From CAZKJL01 sp964611095 (GTDB lineage Bacteria; Patescibacteriota; Gracilibacteria; Peribacterales; Peribacteraceae): a DNA stretch of 13,407 nucleotides. Location of the stretch: positions 1-13,407 of the forward strand of contig CAZSWJ010000024.1 of assembly GCA_964611095.1 (NCBI GenBank). Reading direction: 5' to 3'. Every line of letters begins with the position of its first letter. Position 1 is the first letter of the stretch. Below the pieces are notes generated by a model, which worked only from the letters and a program-made list of their open reading frames with translations, made no database searches and was not told the DNA's origin. The position numbers and the translations under genes were made by a program. This document shows positions 1-8,312 of this stretch, one piece after another.

Positions 1-3000
1 GATCTGGACGCGGTGTACGGCTCGGTCAACGAGAACACCACACTCATCTACTTGAATGACGGTACCGGCACATTCGCGTCCGCAACCTCCACACTTCCCA
101 GGGTCAAGACGCTCGACGTGGCCGATATGAACAGTGACGGTTTCCAGGATCTTGTCGCCGTCTTATCTACGGGGCAAATCACCACGTTCATAAACAGCGG
201 CACGGGCGCATTCGTCAGCTTGAACACGCCGGGCAGCCTCGTGACTGCGGGGGGACTCGCAGACTTCGACGGCGACGGCGACATCGACGCGCTCGGAGCC
301 AACATCTCCAATCACATCTTTTTGTACTCGAACAACGGAGCAGGGACACTCAATGAATCCACGATTTCCACCGCACCGGGTTCGGACGGGGAAAAAACAT
401 TCGCACCCGCGGACTTGGACAATGACGGCGACATCGACTTCCTCGTGAGCAGCATCGATACGACAGGATCGAACGGAGGGGCCAAAGCATGGTTCAACAA
501 CAGCTTCGGCGTTTTCACGGCAGGCTCCTCGCCCACCGAAGGCAGCGACGACACGTACGGCGCGGCCGTCGGCGACATCGACGGAGACAGCGACTTGGAT
601 TACGTGCGCGGCAACGGCGGCACGACTGCGAATCGCCACTACAAGAGCGACCAGGCCGCTACGAGCGCCAATACCGCGCCGACGGCGCCCTCCGCGAGCA
701 CCATGACCGGCGCAATGTCAACTATCACGCCGAAGGGCGGCAGCACGTTCGCCGACGATACGAGCATCGGGACGTGCACATGGTCAAACACCGACCGCGT
801 GGTGGCCAGCGACGACAGCCGCTCCACATGCGGCACCGGCACAAACGCCGACACGCACTACCTCAAAGCCACGGGTTTCAACTTCGCCATTCCCACGGGT
901 GCGACGATCACCGGCATCAAAGTGGAAATTGAAGCAGGCGCCAACTACTTCGGCGGCGTGACGGAAAATTCCATCAAGATCGTGAAGGGTGGCACCATTA
1001 CCGGAACGGAGAAAAGCACCGGAAGAACGATGGAAGGACCCAGCGTCGAATTTGCACCGCCGATCGATGCGTATTATTCGTACGGAGGAAGCACAGATTT
1101 GTGGGGCCTCACATGGACGGCGGCGGACATCAACTCCTCGAGCTTCGGCATCGCCGCAAGTTACCATGGAGCCTACGCAGGCTCCAGCGCGGTGGTCGAC
1201 CACATGCGCATCACGGTGTACTACGGCGTGAACGACATTCGTCTTTCGTGGGGAAGCGGGTCGGACTCGCAGACCTCGACGCGCCTGCTCCAGTACCAGG
1301 TACGGGTCGGCACGTCGAGCGGAGGAAAAGACGTGCTGAGCAGCGCCGTGGGAAGTCCGAACTACACGACTCGGATGATGCCGAATGGCCAAAGCAAAAA
1401 CATCGTTCTCAAGGCACTGGATTGCGGCCGAACGTATTACTGGAATGTCGCCACGGTGGACAGCGGATTCAAAACGACGTGGGGGACAGAACAATTCTTC
1501 GTTCTCAACTCGAGCTGCGGCCTCAGCTTCAGCCAATCGACATCCGCCGTGACAAACGGAGGCGGAGGCTTGGACTTCCGCATCTTCAAAACCAAAGACG
1601 AATCCGGCGGCGGTGGCGACCTGTACCGCCTCACCGTTTCGGCGGTGAGCGACGTGAACGGCAACCGCAAACGCGACTCACGCGAACAGACGCTGGCACT
1701 CAAGGGACTGCAGGTCACCGCCAGCGGCACGTCCCTCAGCGGACTCCCCGTCCGCAAAACGGCACTGCTCTCGTCCACGGGTGTCGCGATCTTCGATCTG
1801 CCGATTTCGGGACCTCGCGGCTACAGTATTTCCTTCGATAGCGGCGCGCTCGCAAAAACCGGATACAAAGCCACGGGTGCCCTTACGCTCACGGGGATCG
1901 TGCTGCGCCCTTCCGCCTCGACGAATGTGACCACGAACCTTACGGTGACCCTGCCGTTCCGTCGCGACGACTTGCTCCGCTACTCGCCGTGTCTCACGGT
2001 GGGAGATCCTCCGGAAAACGAAGCACCCGGCACCGATGCGGAAATTCTGCTGCAACGTCTGCGTGATCCGTACGGCAAGAGCATCCTCGGAAAGATTTCC
2101 CTCTCCGGCTCGCTCATGACTCGCGGCGATTTCTTCACGCTCCTGCAGCGGATGCAGTGCGTGCCGATCGAAACGAACAAGGCGATGCTCTCGCTGAAGC
2201 TGAAATCCGCGGCACGAGAACTCGACGAAAGCATCGTGCCCATCGATGTTCCGTCGAATGCGACGGCGGATTCGCTCATGGTCTACTCATTGCTCGGAAC
2301 CGGTGCAGACATTCTGCGCACCACGAGCATCGGACCCGCGGCCGATCTTTCGTCTCCCATCACGCGGAGTGACGCCATGCGCGCCGTCGCGTCGATTCTG
2401 CGCGTACCGAAGACTCTCGTGACGGAAACGGGCAGTGAACTTCTGCCGCTCGACATCGAGCCAAAAGACCCGGCCGCAAGCGACTTCTTCGCTCTCCGCA
2501 GCATCGGGGCTCTGCCTCAGAACTTCATCGACACTCCGGGCATCAACCAGGGCATCACGTCGTCGGAAGCGGCGTTGCTGCTCGCGCGCGCAGCATTCCG
2601 CAACGGAAAAATCTCTCTCTTGCCCGACATTCAAAATCCGAAGACGGCGAAGAAAGCGCCGCTCGTCGCGACGTTCCTGAAAGATCTTCCGACGATCAAA
2701 ATGAGCTCGTGTCTGGAACGCCATGAAGAACGATCGGCAGCCGTGTCCTTCACGGATCTGCTCCCCGGCGACCCGCGTCATGCCGAGATCAAGGAACTGC
2801 TGACACGAGGAATCAAAAACGCCGCCGATCAAACGTTGTGGCTCATTCCGGGAAACCGCCGACCCACGGAGTTCGGCATCGCCAAAGGACAAACGAAGCT
2901 CGGCATCGACGAACCCATCAGCGTGCTCGAAACCGTCCGCAACTTGCTTGTCTTCGCCTGTCTTGCTCCCGATACGCGCACGCAAGCCTTGGCCGGACTT

Positions 3001-3501
3001 TCCGTGAAAGAGGTGACGCAGGGAACGGGTGAAACGAGAACCGCACGCGACAGACTCTCCAATTTGCCTCGCGATGCGTCGTTCGCATCACGCGTCATGT
3101 ACCGGGCCCAGGATCGCCTGAAGGAATTCGATCTGTCGCTCGTACGCTACGCCCCGGCGCTCCTGCTCCAAGAAACGCGCCTGCCGGGCGAAACGCTGAA
3201 TCTCAAGGACGCATCGGACCTCATGGCATCGGCCTTGCTCATGACCATGGTGCGACAGGGCGCGTTGTCGCCTCAGCGGGCCGAAGAGTTGGAAGGCGCC
3301 GTTTCCGCCGCCATGAGCCGACAACTGCTCGGCAAAGAGGTGAACTGGCGGGACGAAGGCATGCTGAAGAATACGGTTTTCACGCGCGGCATGCTCTTGG
3401 AATTCCTCTCCACGGCGCTCCAGAACAAGCGTTTCATCGCCGCACAGAAAATCTCTTCCCTCTTGCCACTCGGAGAAATCTGGTGGGAACGCGTGAAGTA
3501 A
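1..3501 (+). CDS. Large modular surface protein: FG-GAP repeats, split fibronectin-like domain, SdrD-B-like domain, degenerate SLH-like modules (5' partial)
   Basis: The reading frame is open to base 1, so the start and any signal peptide lie outside the window; the GTG at 13 falls inside an FG-GAP repeat and is not a start. About 1166 residues are visible. Bases 1-640 hold FG-GAP/VCBS beta-propeller repeats with calcium-loop motifs such as DFDGDGDID (262-288), DLDNDGDID (412-438) and DIDGDSDLD (574-600). A fibronectin-III-like domain begins with NTAPTAPS at about 670, is interrupted by some 176 residues, and resumes as NDIRLSWGSGSD at 1231, ending near 1515. An SdrD-B-like domain with DVNGNRKRD follows (about 1627-1950). 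From about 2030 to the end come weak SLH-like units (MTRGDFF, ITRSDAM, VSFTDLLPGDP, FTRGMLL). Paired cysteines suggest export and disulfides. I infer a structural or adhesive envelope protein; no catalytic motif is visible. It ends in TAA, 39 bases before the ATPase gene. Confidence 0.85.
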   Translation, partial: DLDAVYGSVNENTTLIYLNDGTGTFASATSTLPRVKTLDVADMNSDGFQDLVAVLSTGQITTFINSGTGAFVSLNTPGSLVTAGGLADFDGDGDIDALGANISNHIFLYSNNGAGTLNESTISTAPGSDGEKTFAPADLDNDGDIDFLVSSIDTTGSNGGAKAWFNNSFGVFTAGSSPTEGSDDTYGAAVGDIDGDSDLDYVRGNGGTTANRHYKSDQAATSANTAPTAPSASTMTGAMSTITPKGGSTFADDTSIGTCTWSNTDRVVASDDSRSTCGTGTNADTHYLKATGFNFAIPTGATITGIKVEIEAGANYFGGVTENSIKIVKGGTITGTEKSTGRTMEGPSVEFAPPIDAYYSYGGSTDLWGLTWTAADINSSSFGIAASYHGAYAGSSAVVDHMRITVYYGVNDIRLSWGSGSDSQTSTRLLQYQVRVGTSSGGKDVLSSAVGSPNYTTRMMPNGQSKNIVLKALDCGRTYYWNVATVDSGFKTTWGTEQFFVLNSSCGLSFSQSTSAVTNGGGGLDFRIFKTKDESGGGGDLYRLTVSAVSDVNGNRKRDSREQTLALKGLQVTASGTSLSGLPVRKTALLSSTGVAIFDLPISGPRGYSISFDSGALAKTGYKATGALTLTGIVLRPSASTNVTTNLTVTLPFRRDDLLRYSPCLTVGDPPENEAPGTDAEILLQRLRDPYGKSILGKISLSGSLMTRGDFFTLLQRMQCVPIETNKAMLSLKLKSAARELDESIVPIDVPSNATADSLMVYSLLGTGADILRTTSIGPAADLSSPITRSDAMRAVASILRVPKTLVTETGSELLPLDIEPKDPAASDFFALRSIGALPQNFIDTPGINQGITSSEAALLLARAAFRNGKISLLPDIQNPKTAKKAPLVATFLKDLPTIKMSSCLERHEERSAAVSFTDLLPGDPRHAEIKELLTRGIKNAADQTLWLIPGNRRPTEFGIAKGQTKLGIDEPISVLETVRNLLVFACLAPDTRTQALAGLSVKEVTQGTGETRTARDRLSNLPRDASFASRVMYRAQDRLKEFDLSLVRYAPALLLQETRLPGETLNLKDASDLMASALLMTMVRQGALSPQRAEELEGAVSAAMSRQLLGKEVNWRDEGMLKNTVFTRGMLLEFLSTALQNKRFIAAQKISSLLPLGEIWWERVK

Positions 3502-3504
3502 CCA

Positions 3505-3532
3505 TGAACATTTCCTTATAAACGTTTACACT
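3505..3532 (+). promoter_or_regulatory. Possible promoter for the VirD4/HerA-like ATPase gene
   Basis: A TACACT -10-like box (3527-3532) lies 8 bases before the ATG at 3541. A TGAACA -35-like box (3505-3510) lies 16 bases further upstream. No Shine-Dalgarno sequence lies between them and the start. If real, transcription would start about 2 bases before the ATG. The hexamers are imperfect (about 4 of 6 matches each), so co-transcription with the upstream gene is an equal possibility. Confidence 0.35.
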
Positions 3533-3540
3533 ACACCCGA

Positions 3541-6021
3541 ATGCAAACCTTCCTGTACGCCGTCGCCATCGTCATCGCCCTCGGCTTTGCCGTCGCGGGC
3601 GTGCTGTGGGTTCTGCGATATCTGGCCGACAGACGTCGCGAACGGGACTTGGTGTTCTTCCAAATCCTGATGCCCAAGAAAGAAAGCAAGGAAGACAAAG
3701 AACAAGATTCCGAGCAATTCTCCACGGGCAAAGACTTCAAGGAAGTGCTCGGCATCATGGATCACCTGTACCAGACCCTGAACAGCCTCAAGAGCAGCAG
3801 CGTCCGACGCTTCTGGCGCGGCTCACCGTTTTTCTCGTTCGAGTACGCGTCGCTCGCCGGTGAAATTCTGACGTTCGTCGTCGCTCCGCGCGCCATCGCT
3901 CCCATCATCGAGAAGCACATCACGTCGTTCTACCCCGACGCGGTCATCGACGAAGTGGAGGACTACAACATCTTCACGAAGAACTCCGTGACGGCCACGA
4001 CGGCGCTCATCGCGAACAAGCCCTTCGTGTATCCGTTCAAAACCTACTCGCACCTCAAGAGCGACCCGTACAACGCCATCACCAACGCCTTCAGCAAGCT
4101 GAAGAAAGAAGAAGGCGCCGCGGTGCAGATCGTGCTGCGCCCCATCAAGTCGGGTTGGCAGAAGGCGCTCCAGAAAGAAGCGCAGAAGATCATCAACCCC
4201 AAGAAGGGCGGCAGCAACTTCGTCTGGTGGAATCCCCTCTCGTGGATCATGACGATGGTCGACCTCTTCACGAGCGACGACAAAGAGCTCAAGGAAGCCG
4301 CCAGTTCCGAACGCGTGTCGCAGATGGTGGAAGAACTCAGCAAATCCATCGATGAAAAGGCCGGATCCCCGGGCTTTGAGACGACGATCCGCGTGGTGAG
4401 CTCGGCCGAGAACGACGCGCGAGCAAGCCTCAATTTGGAAACGGTGGTCAGCGGCTTCTCGCAGTTCAACGACGTGCGCGGCAACAGCTTCCGCAAGAGC
4501 AAGTACCATAACAACGCGCGCATGGTGCACGACTTCATCCGCCGCACGCCTCGCTGGACGTTGATGCAGCAACTGATGTGGAAAAAGATTCTCCTCGGCA
4601 CCGCCGAGCTCGCGAGCTTCTTCCACTTCCCGAACATCAAGTACAACAAGATTCAGAACATCAAGTGGCAAAGCTTCAAAATCGCCCCGGCACCGAAGAA
4701 CGTGCCCGACGAAGGACTCTTCCTCGGTTACAACACGTTCCGCGGCGAGAAGAAGAAGGTCTTCATGAAGAATGACGACCGCTTCCGTCACTTCTACGTC
4801 ATCGGTCAAACGGGTACGGGTAAGTCCTCCATCATCCAAATCATGGCACGTCAGGACTTCCACAAGAAGAACGGCATCTGCGTCGTGGATCCGCACGGCT
4901 CGCTCGTGGAAGATTTGTTCCCGTACATTCCGCGCGAACGCGCCGACGACATCATCTACTTCAACCCGGCCGACACCGAGCGCCCGATGGGCCTCAACAT
5001 GCTCGAAGGAAAAACGGAGGAAGAGAAAGACCTCATCGCTCTCGACGCGATGGGCATGATGGTGAAAATGTTCGGTGAAGAAATCTTCGGACCGCGCATC
5101 CAGGACTACTTCCGCAACGGCTGTCTCACGCTCATGGCCGACGAAGAGGAAGGCGGCGCCATCACCGACCTCGTGCGCCTGTTCACCGACGACGAGTGGG
5201 CCAAGTACAAGGTCTCCAAGCTGAAAAATCCGATCGTCCGTTCCTTCTGGGACAAGCAGATGGCACAGACCGGTCAGCGCGAAAAGCAGGAAATGATCCC
5301 CTACTTCGCCGCGAAGTTCGGACAATTCACGACGAACGCACTCATCCGCAACATCGTGGGCCAAGTGAAGAGCTCGTTCGACTTCGGCGACGTCATGAAC
5401 AACGGAAAGATTCTCCTCATGAACCTGTCCAAAGGTCTCATCGGCGACATCAACAGCAAGCTGCTGGGTATGATCATCGTGAACAAAATCCAGGTGGCAG
5501 CCATGCGCCGCCAGCGCGAGGATGCCAGCAAGCGCAAAGACTTCTTCCTGTACATCGACGAATTCCAGAACTACGTCACGGACTCCATCGAGTCGATTCT
5601 GTCCGAAGCTCGCAAATACCGCCTCGGTCTCGTCATCGCCCACCAGTACCTCGACCAGCTCGAGAAGGAGAGCAAGCTCTCGGGCAACGTGAATCTCAAG
5701 AGCGCCGTCTTCGGTAACGTCGGAACCATGATGTTCTACAAGATCGGTCCGCAGGACGCCGAGTTCTGCGCCAAGGAAATGAGCCCCGTGTTCTCCGAGT
5801 CCGATCTCGTGAACCTGGACGCCTTCAAGGGCGTCATGAAGCTGAGCATCGATACGCAACCGTCTCGTCCGTTCTCGCTGGAGGTGCCCAAGCCGTGGCA
5901 GGACAACACGTACGTGAAAGACTCGAAAGCCGTGGAAGCCTTCAAGCAACTCAGCCGCCTGAAGTTCGGCCGCGACAAAGAGTTCGTAAGCCGTGAGATC
6001 TTAAGGCGCATCGGGAACTGA
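3541..6021 (+). CDS. Membrane-anchored VirD4/HerA-like P-loop ATPase (type IV secretion coupling-protein-like)
   Basis: This 826-residue protein has one N-terminal membrane helix (about residues 4-27), a charged linker, and a mixed alpha/beta region (about 70-400) of the kind that precedes the motor in many CPR proteins of this type. The C-terminal half is a HerA/FtsK-superfamily motor. It shows Walker A GQTGTGKSS with Lys428, the VVDPHG motif around Asp450, Walker B LYIDEFQ with Asp673-Glu674, and the downstream IAHQYLDQL motif with Gln702. This pattern matches proteins annotated as conjugative DNA transfer or DUF87 ATPases, which move DNA or protein through a membrane pore. No other secretion gene is visible nearby, so the substrate is unknown. 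A tryptophan-rich hydrophobic patch near residues 226-246 could be a membrane-contacting segment. The start at 3541 is chosen because the membrane helix begins there. It converges on the sortase gene. Confidence 0.88.
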   Translation: MQTFLYAVAIVIALGFAVAGVLWVLRYLADRRRERDLVFFQILMPKKESKEDKEQDSEQFSTGKDFKEVLGIMDHLYQTLNSLKSSSVRRFWRGSPFFSFEYASLAGEILTFVVAPRAIAPIIEKHITSFYPDAVIDEVEDYNIFTKNSVTATTALIANKPFVYPFKTYSHLKSDPYNAITNAFSKLKKEEGAAVQIVLRPIKSGWQKALQKEAQKIINPKKGGSNFVWWNPLSWIMTMVDLFTSDDKELKEAASSERVSQMVEELSKSIDEKAGSPGFETTIRVVSSAENDARASLNLETVVSGFSQFNDVRGNSFRKSKYHNNARMVHDFIRRTPRWTLMQQLMWKKILLGTAELASFFHFPNIKYNKIQNIKWQSFKIAPAPKNVPDEGLFLGYNTFRGEKKKVFMKNDDRFRHFYVIGQTGTGKSSIIQIMARQDFHKKNGICVVDPHGSLVEDLFPYIPRERADDIIYFNPADTERPMGLNMLEGKTEEEKDLIALDAMGMMVKMFGEEIFGPRIQDYFRNGCLTLMADEEEGGAITDLVRLFTDDEWAKYKVSKLKNPIVRSFWDKQMAQTGQREKQEMIPYFAAKFGQFTTNALIRNIVGQVKSSFDFGDVMNNGKILLMNLSKGLIGDINSKLLGMIIVNKIQVAAMRRQREDASKRKDFFLYIDEFQNYVTDSIESILSEARKYRLGLVIAHQYLDQLEKESKLSGNVNLKSAVFGNVGTMMFYKIGPQDAEFCAKEMSPVFSESDLVNLDAFKGVMKLSIDTQPSRPFSLEVPKPWQDNTYVKDSKAVEAFKQLSRLKFGRDKEFVSREILRRIGN

Positions 6022-6105
6022 TGAGCGGGTAGCGGCGGTTGGCGTGTAGCGGGTAGGTTTTTAGGTATACGAAAAACAGATCTACCCGCTACTCGCTATT
6101 CGCCC
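6022..6105. repeat. Heptad-patterned inverted repeat between convergent genes
   Basis: The 84 bases between the ATPase stop and the sortase stop are built from variants of a seven-base unit (AGCGGGT, AGCGGCG; on the other strand AGCGAGT, AGCGGGT). AGCGGGTAG occurs directly at 6023-6031 and again at 6048-6056. Its inverted copy, CTACCCGCTA at 6082-6091, pairs with TAGCGGGTAG at 6047-6056 (10 base pairs). Inside this stem GTTTTT (6057-6062) pairs with AAAAAC (6072-6077) around an AGGTATAC loop, leaving AGAT (6078-6081) as a bulge. The hairpin is symmetric enough to form on either strand and could end both converging transcripts. It lacks a classical T-run after the stem, so a dispersed-repeat (REP-like) origin is as likely. 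Confidence 0.7.
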
Positions 6106-7311
6106 TTATCTCAAAGCAATCGTCTCCACCGGCGTGGCGTACACCAAGTACCTGTTCGTGATGCTGTCCGGCGGCCAGCACGTGTAGAGCACCAGTTCCT
6201 CGCCGCGCTCATCGGGCTCGAAGGCAGCGGTGTCCCTGGCGGGAACGGTCTTCTTCTCGGTGACCTGGTACACGTGGAGCGATCCGCCGTACGTGACGTA
6301 CACGCGGTCGCCGACGTTCACCTTATTGATTCCGCGGAAGATCTTCGTGAATTGGGAGAGGTCCCACGGGTATCCGCTGCTGTGGCCGTAGATCATGACC
6401 TTGCCGCCGTTGCCGGGATAACTGAACAGGTGACCGACGCCTTGCTGGAGCGGCTCCAGCACACCCTTCTGACTGTACGGGTCGGACGGGTGCGTGATGG
6501 TGAGATCGACGATGCCGAGACTGGGAATGGTGATGGCGAAATCTTTCTTGGATGCGAACTGACGCTCGGTGGCGGTGAGCGTGGACGGCGCGACGGGAGC
6601 GGGAACGTACGCCTGCGAACTGCTGTACGAAGAATTGGTCACGCTGTACACCGGGACCTGCGTGCCGATGGCGGCGGTCGTGACTCCTCCCGCAACGGAC
6701 TCGCGGTAGCGGTACACCATGTCGAAGAGTTGGCCGCGCGTCATGTAGTTGCCGGCGGAGAGCATGCTGCCGGGCATCACGGCACCGCGTGAGTGGATGG
6801 CACTCAGGGCACCCGTGTACCACTGACCGTCGATGTTCGGCAGATCGTTCGACGTCAAAAATCCGACGTTCTTGTTCTGCTCGCCGAACGAGCGGACGAG
6901 CATCGCGGAAGCCTCGGCGATTTTCACGCCGCCCTGCGGCCAAAAGCGTCCGTCCGGATAACCCTTGATGAGCCCGTAACGGAATCCGACTTCGATGTAC
7001 GGAGCGAACCACGACGTCTGCGTGACGTCGGGAAACAGCGAAATCGGCGGCATGTCTTCCTTCACCCTCGCGACTTGCTGGGCGTACTTCGGCTGGGCCA
7101 TCAGAATGATTTTCAGAGCCTCGGCGCGGTTCACGTAGTCGTCCAAACGGACGTTGCCGCCTCCGTCGATGACACCCGTGGAAGACAACGAAGCGATCGC
7201 GGGAGCGTACGCGGACGGGTCGATGTAACCCTGCGCAAAAGCGCCTACGGGAGCACTGGAAGCCACCAGAGTGGCAATCAGAAATGCCGTAGACAAGCGT
7301 CGGATCTGCAT
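6106..7311 (-). CDS. Secreted sortase with three N-terminal SLH domains
   Basis: The 401-residue product starts with a Sec signal peptide (hydrophobic about residues 8-20, likely cleaved after the AFA at 24-26). Three SLH domains follow at about 33-75, 93-143 (FPDVTQTSWFAPYI through GYPDGRFWPQ, the most canonical) and 160-205. A Ser/Thr/Pro/Ala linker runs to about 255. Residues 256-401 are a sortase barrel with catalytic His310 (IYGHSSG), Cys378 (LYTCWPP, the TLxTC motif) and Arg387 (SITNRYLV). Sortases cleave a sorting signal and transfer the protein to an envelope acceptor; the class is not settled by eye, with D or E type most likely. No transmembrane anchor remains after signal cleavage, so the SLH domains probably hold it at the S-layer or cell-wall polymer. 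No LPxTG-type substrate is visible in this window. The gene has a consensus promoter 9 bases before the ATG and no Shine-Dalgarno site. Confidence 0.92.
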   Translation of the reverse strand: MQIRRLSTAFLIATLVASSAPVGAFAQGYIDPSAYAPAIASLSSTGVIDGGGNVRLDDYVNRAEALKIILMAQPKYAQQVARVKEDMPPISLFPDVTQTSWFAPYIEVGFRYGLIKGYPDGRFWPQGGVKIAEASAMLVRSFGEQNKNVGFLTSNDLPNIDGQWYTGALSAIHSRGAVMPGSMLSAGNYMTRGQLFDMVYRYRESVAGGVTTAAIGTQVPVYSVTNSSYSSSQAYVPAPVAPSTLTATERQFASKKDFAITIPSLGIVDLTITHPSDPYSQKGVLEPLQQGVGHLFSYPGNGGKVMIYGHSSGYPWDLSQFTKIFRGINKVNVGDRVYVTYGGSLHVYQVTEKKTVPARDTAAFEPDERGEELVLYTCWPPDSITNRYLVYATPVETIALR

Positions 7312-7320
7312 GTGAAGTAG

Positions 7321-7348
7321 ATTATATTGATTTTTCTATTTTTGTCAA
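7321..7348 (-). promoter_or_regulatory. Consensus sigma-70-type promoter of the SLH-sortase gene
   Basis: Read on the minus strand, a perfect TTGACA (7348-7343) is followed after 16 bases by a perfect TATAAT (7326-7321). Only nine bases separate the -10 box from the ATG at 7311. The transcription start should therefore fall within a few bases of the initiation codon. The A/T-rich spacer contrasts with the GC-rich coding sequence around it. Confidence 0.88.
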
Positions 7349-7391
7349 TAGACGGATGAGGCTCATTCCTTCGTAAAACGCATCGTAACCG

Positions 7392-7397
7392 TATTGT
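7392..7397 (+). promoter_or_regulatory. Possible -10 element of apbE
   Basis: TATTGT (4 of 6 matches to TATAAT) ends 12 bases before the ATG at 7410, the same geometry as the other starts in the window. No convincing -35 hexamer sits 16-18 bases upstream. This is a weak call, supported mostly by the shared spacing. Confidence 0.3.
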
Positions 7398-7409
7398 ATG
7401 CTGCGTTCG

Positions 7410-8294
7410 ATGACCAACGATTCACCCGCACGCTCGTTTTCGTATCAGTCGATGGGTACGTCGTGGACCATTTCCATCTGGGACGATATCGATGCGACGG
7501 TGTTTTCTTCGCTCCAAACATCGATATTGGAACAATCGAAAGCGTTCGATGAGACGTTCTCGCGCTTCATCAAAACGTCGTTGATCCGGAAGCTGACGGA
7601 CAAGCGCGGAGTCGTGGAGGTTCCTGCGGATCTCGTGAACATGCTGCGCATGTACCAAAAACTTCACGATCTTTCGGGCGGCAAACTGAATCCGCTCGTC
7701 GGCTTTGCGCTCTCGGACATGGGCTACGACGACGCATATTCGTTGAAACCGAAGGAAAAAATCCGTTCGGTGCCCGATTTCAAGCAAGCCCTCACGATCG
7801 TCGACGACACGCACATCGAACTCCGGGAATCCCTCCTCATCGACCTCGGCGCGCTCGGCAAAGGCTACTTCGTCGACAAGCTTGCGACATACTTGAAACA
7901 GCGGGGGATTCGCCGATTTCTGGTGAACGGCAGCGGCGACATCTATTACCGTGGAGCGGGGACTGCGCTTCGCGCGGGGCTCGAACACCCGGCCGATCCC
8001 ACGAAAGTCATCGGCGTCATCGAAATCATGGAAGGCGCACTGTGCGCTTCCGCAAGCAACCGCAGGCGCTGGGGCGACTATCACCACACGATCGACCCTC
8101 AGTCGCTCACGTCCCCGAATGAGATCATCGCGACGTGGGTGCTCGCCGAATCGGCCGCACTCGCCGACGGACTCTGCACGTGCTTGTTCATGACGAAACC
8201 CGAGAACTACAAGAACGTGGCGTTCGAGTGCTGCCTGCTTTTGCCGGACTACACCGCAAAACGCTCCGCCGGTTTCCGGGCGGAGCTGTTTTGA
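7410..8294 (+). CDS. apbE: FAD:protein FMN transferase (ApbE family)
   Basis: ApbE enzymes use FAD to attach FMN covalently to Ser or Thr of target proteins, with magnesium. The 294-residue product shows the family in order: the SMGTSWTISIW opening (14-24), SGGKLNP (89-95), IDLGALGKGYFVD (144-156), NGSGD (173-177), the HHTIDPQS stretch (225-232), and LADGLCT with Asp253 and Thr257 in the usual metal-binding positions. An in-frame TAA at 7386 limits the start to the ATG at 7398 or 7410. I chose 7410 because it leaves a short lead into the conserved opening and fits the -10 box at 7392; the longer form adds only four residues. Neither form has a signal peptide or lipobox, unlike many ApbE proteins, which are exported. 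It converges on the FMN-binding lipoprotein gene with 18 bases between stops; that lipoprotein is the obvious candidate substrate. Confidence 0.88.
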   Translation: MTNDSPARSFSYQSMGTSWTISIWDDIDATVFSSLQTSILEQSKAFDETFSRFIKTSLIRKLTDKRGVVEVPADLVNMLRMYQKLHDLSGGKLNPLVGFALSDMGYDDAYSLKPKEKIRSVPDFKQALTIVDDTHIELRESLLIDLGALGKGYFVDKLATYLKQRGIRRFLVNGSGDIYYRGAGTALRAGLEHPADPTKVIGVIEIMEGALCASASNRRRWGDYHHTIDPQSLTSPNEIIATWVLAESAALADGLCTCLFMTKPENYKNVAFECCLLLPDYTAKRSAGFRAELF

Positions 8295-8312
8295 GTGCAA
8301 TGGGTGAATGGC

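Noticed and set aside
784..1536. A 250-codon minus-strand open frame inside the FG-GAP protein gene
   Set aside because: Arg/His/Ala-rich composition without domains. It overlaps a coherent multi-domain plus-strand protein.
3823..5949. A 708-codon open frame on the minus strand, antisense to the VirD4/HerA-like gene
   Set aside because: Its translation is dominated by His, Val, Glu and Arg with no recognisable domain, as expected for the mirror of a GC-rich gene. The plus-strand frame has intact motor motifs.
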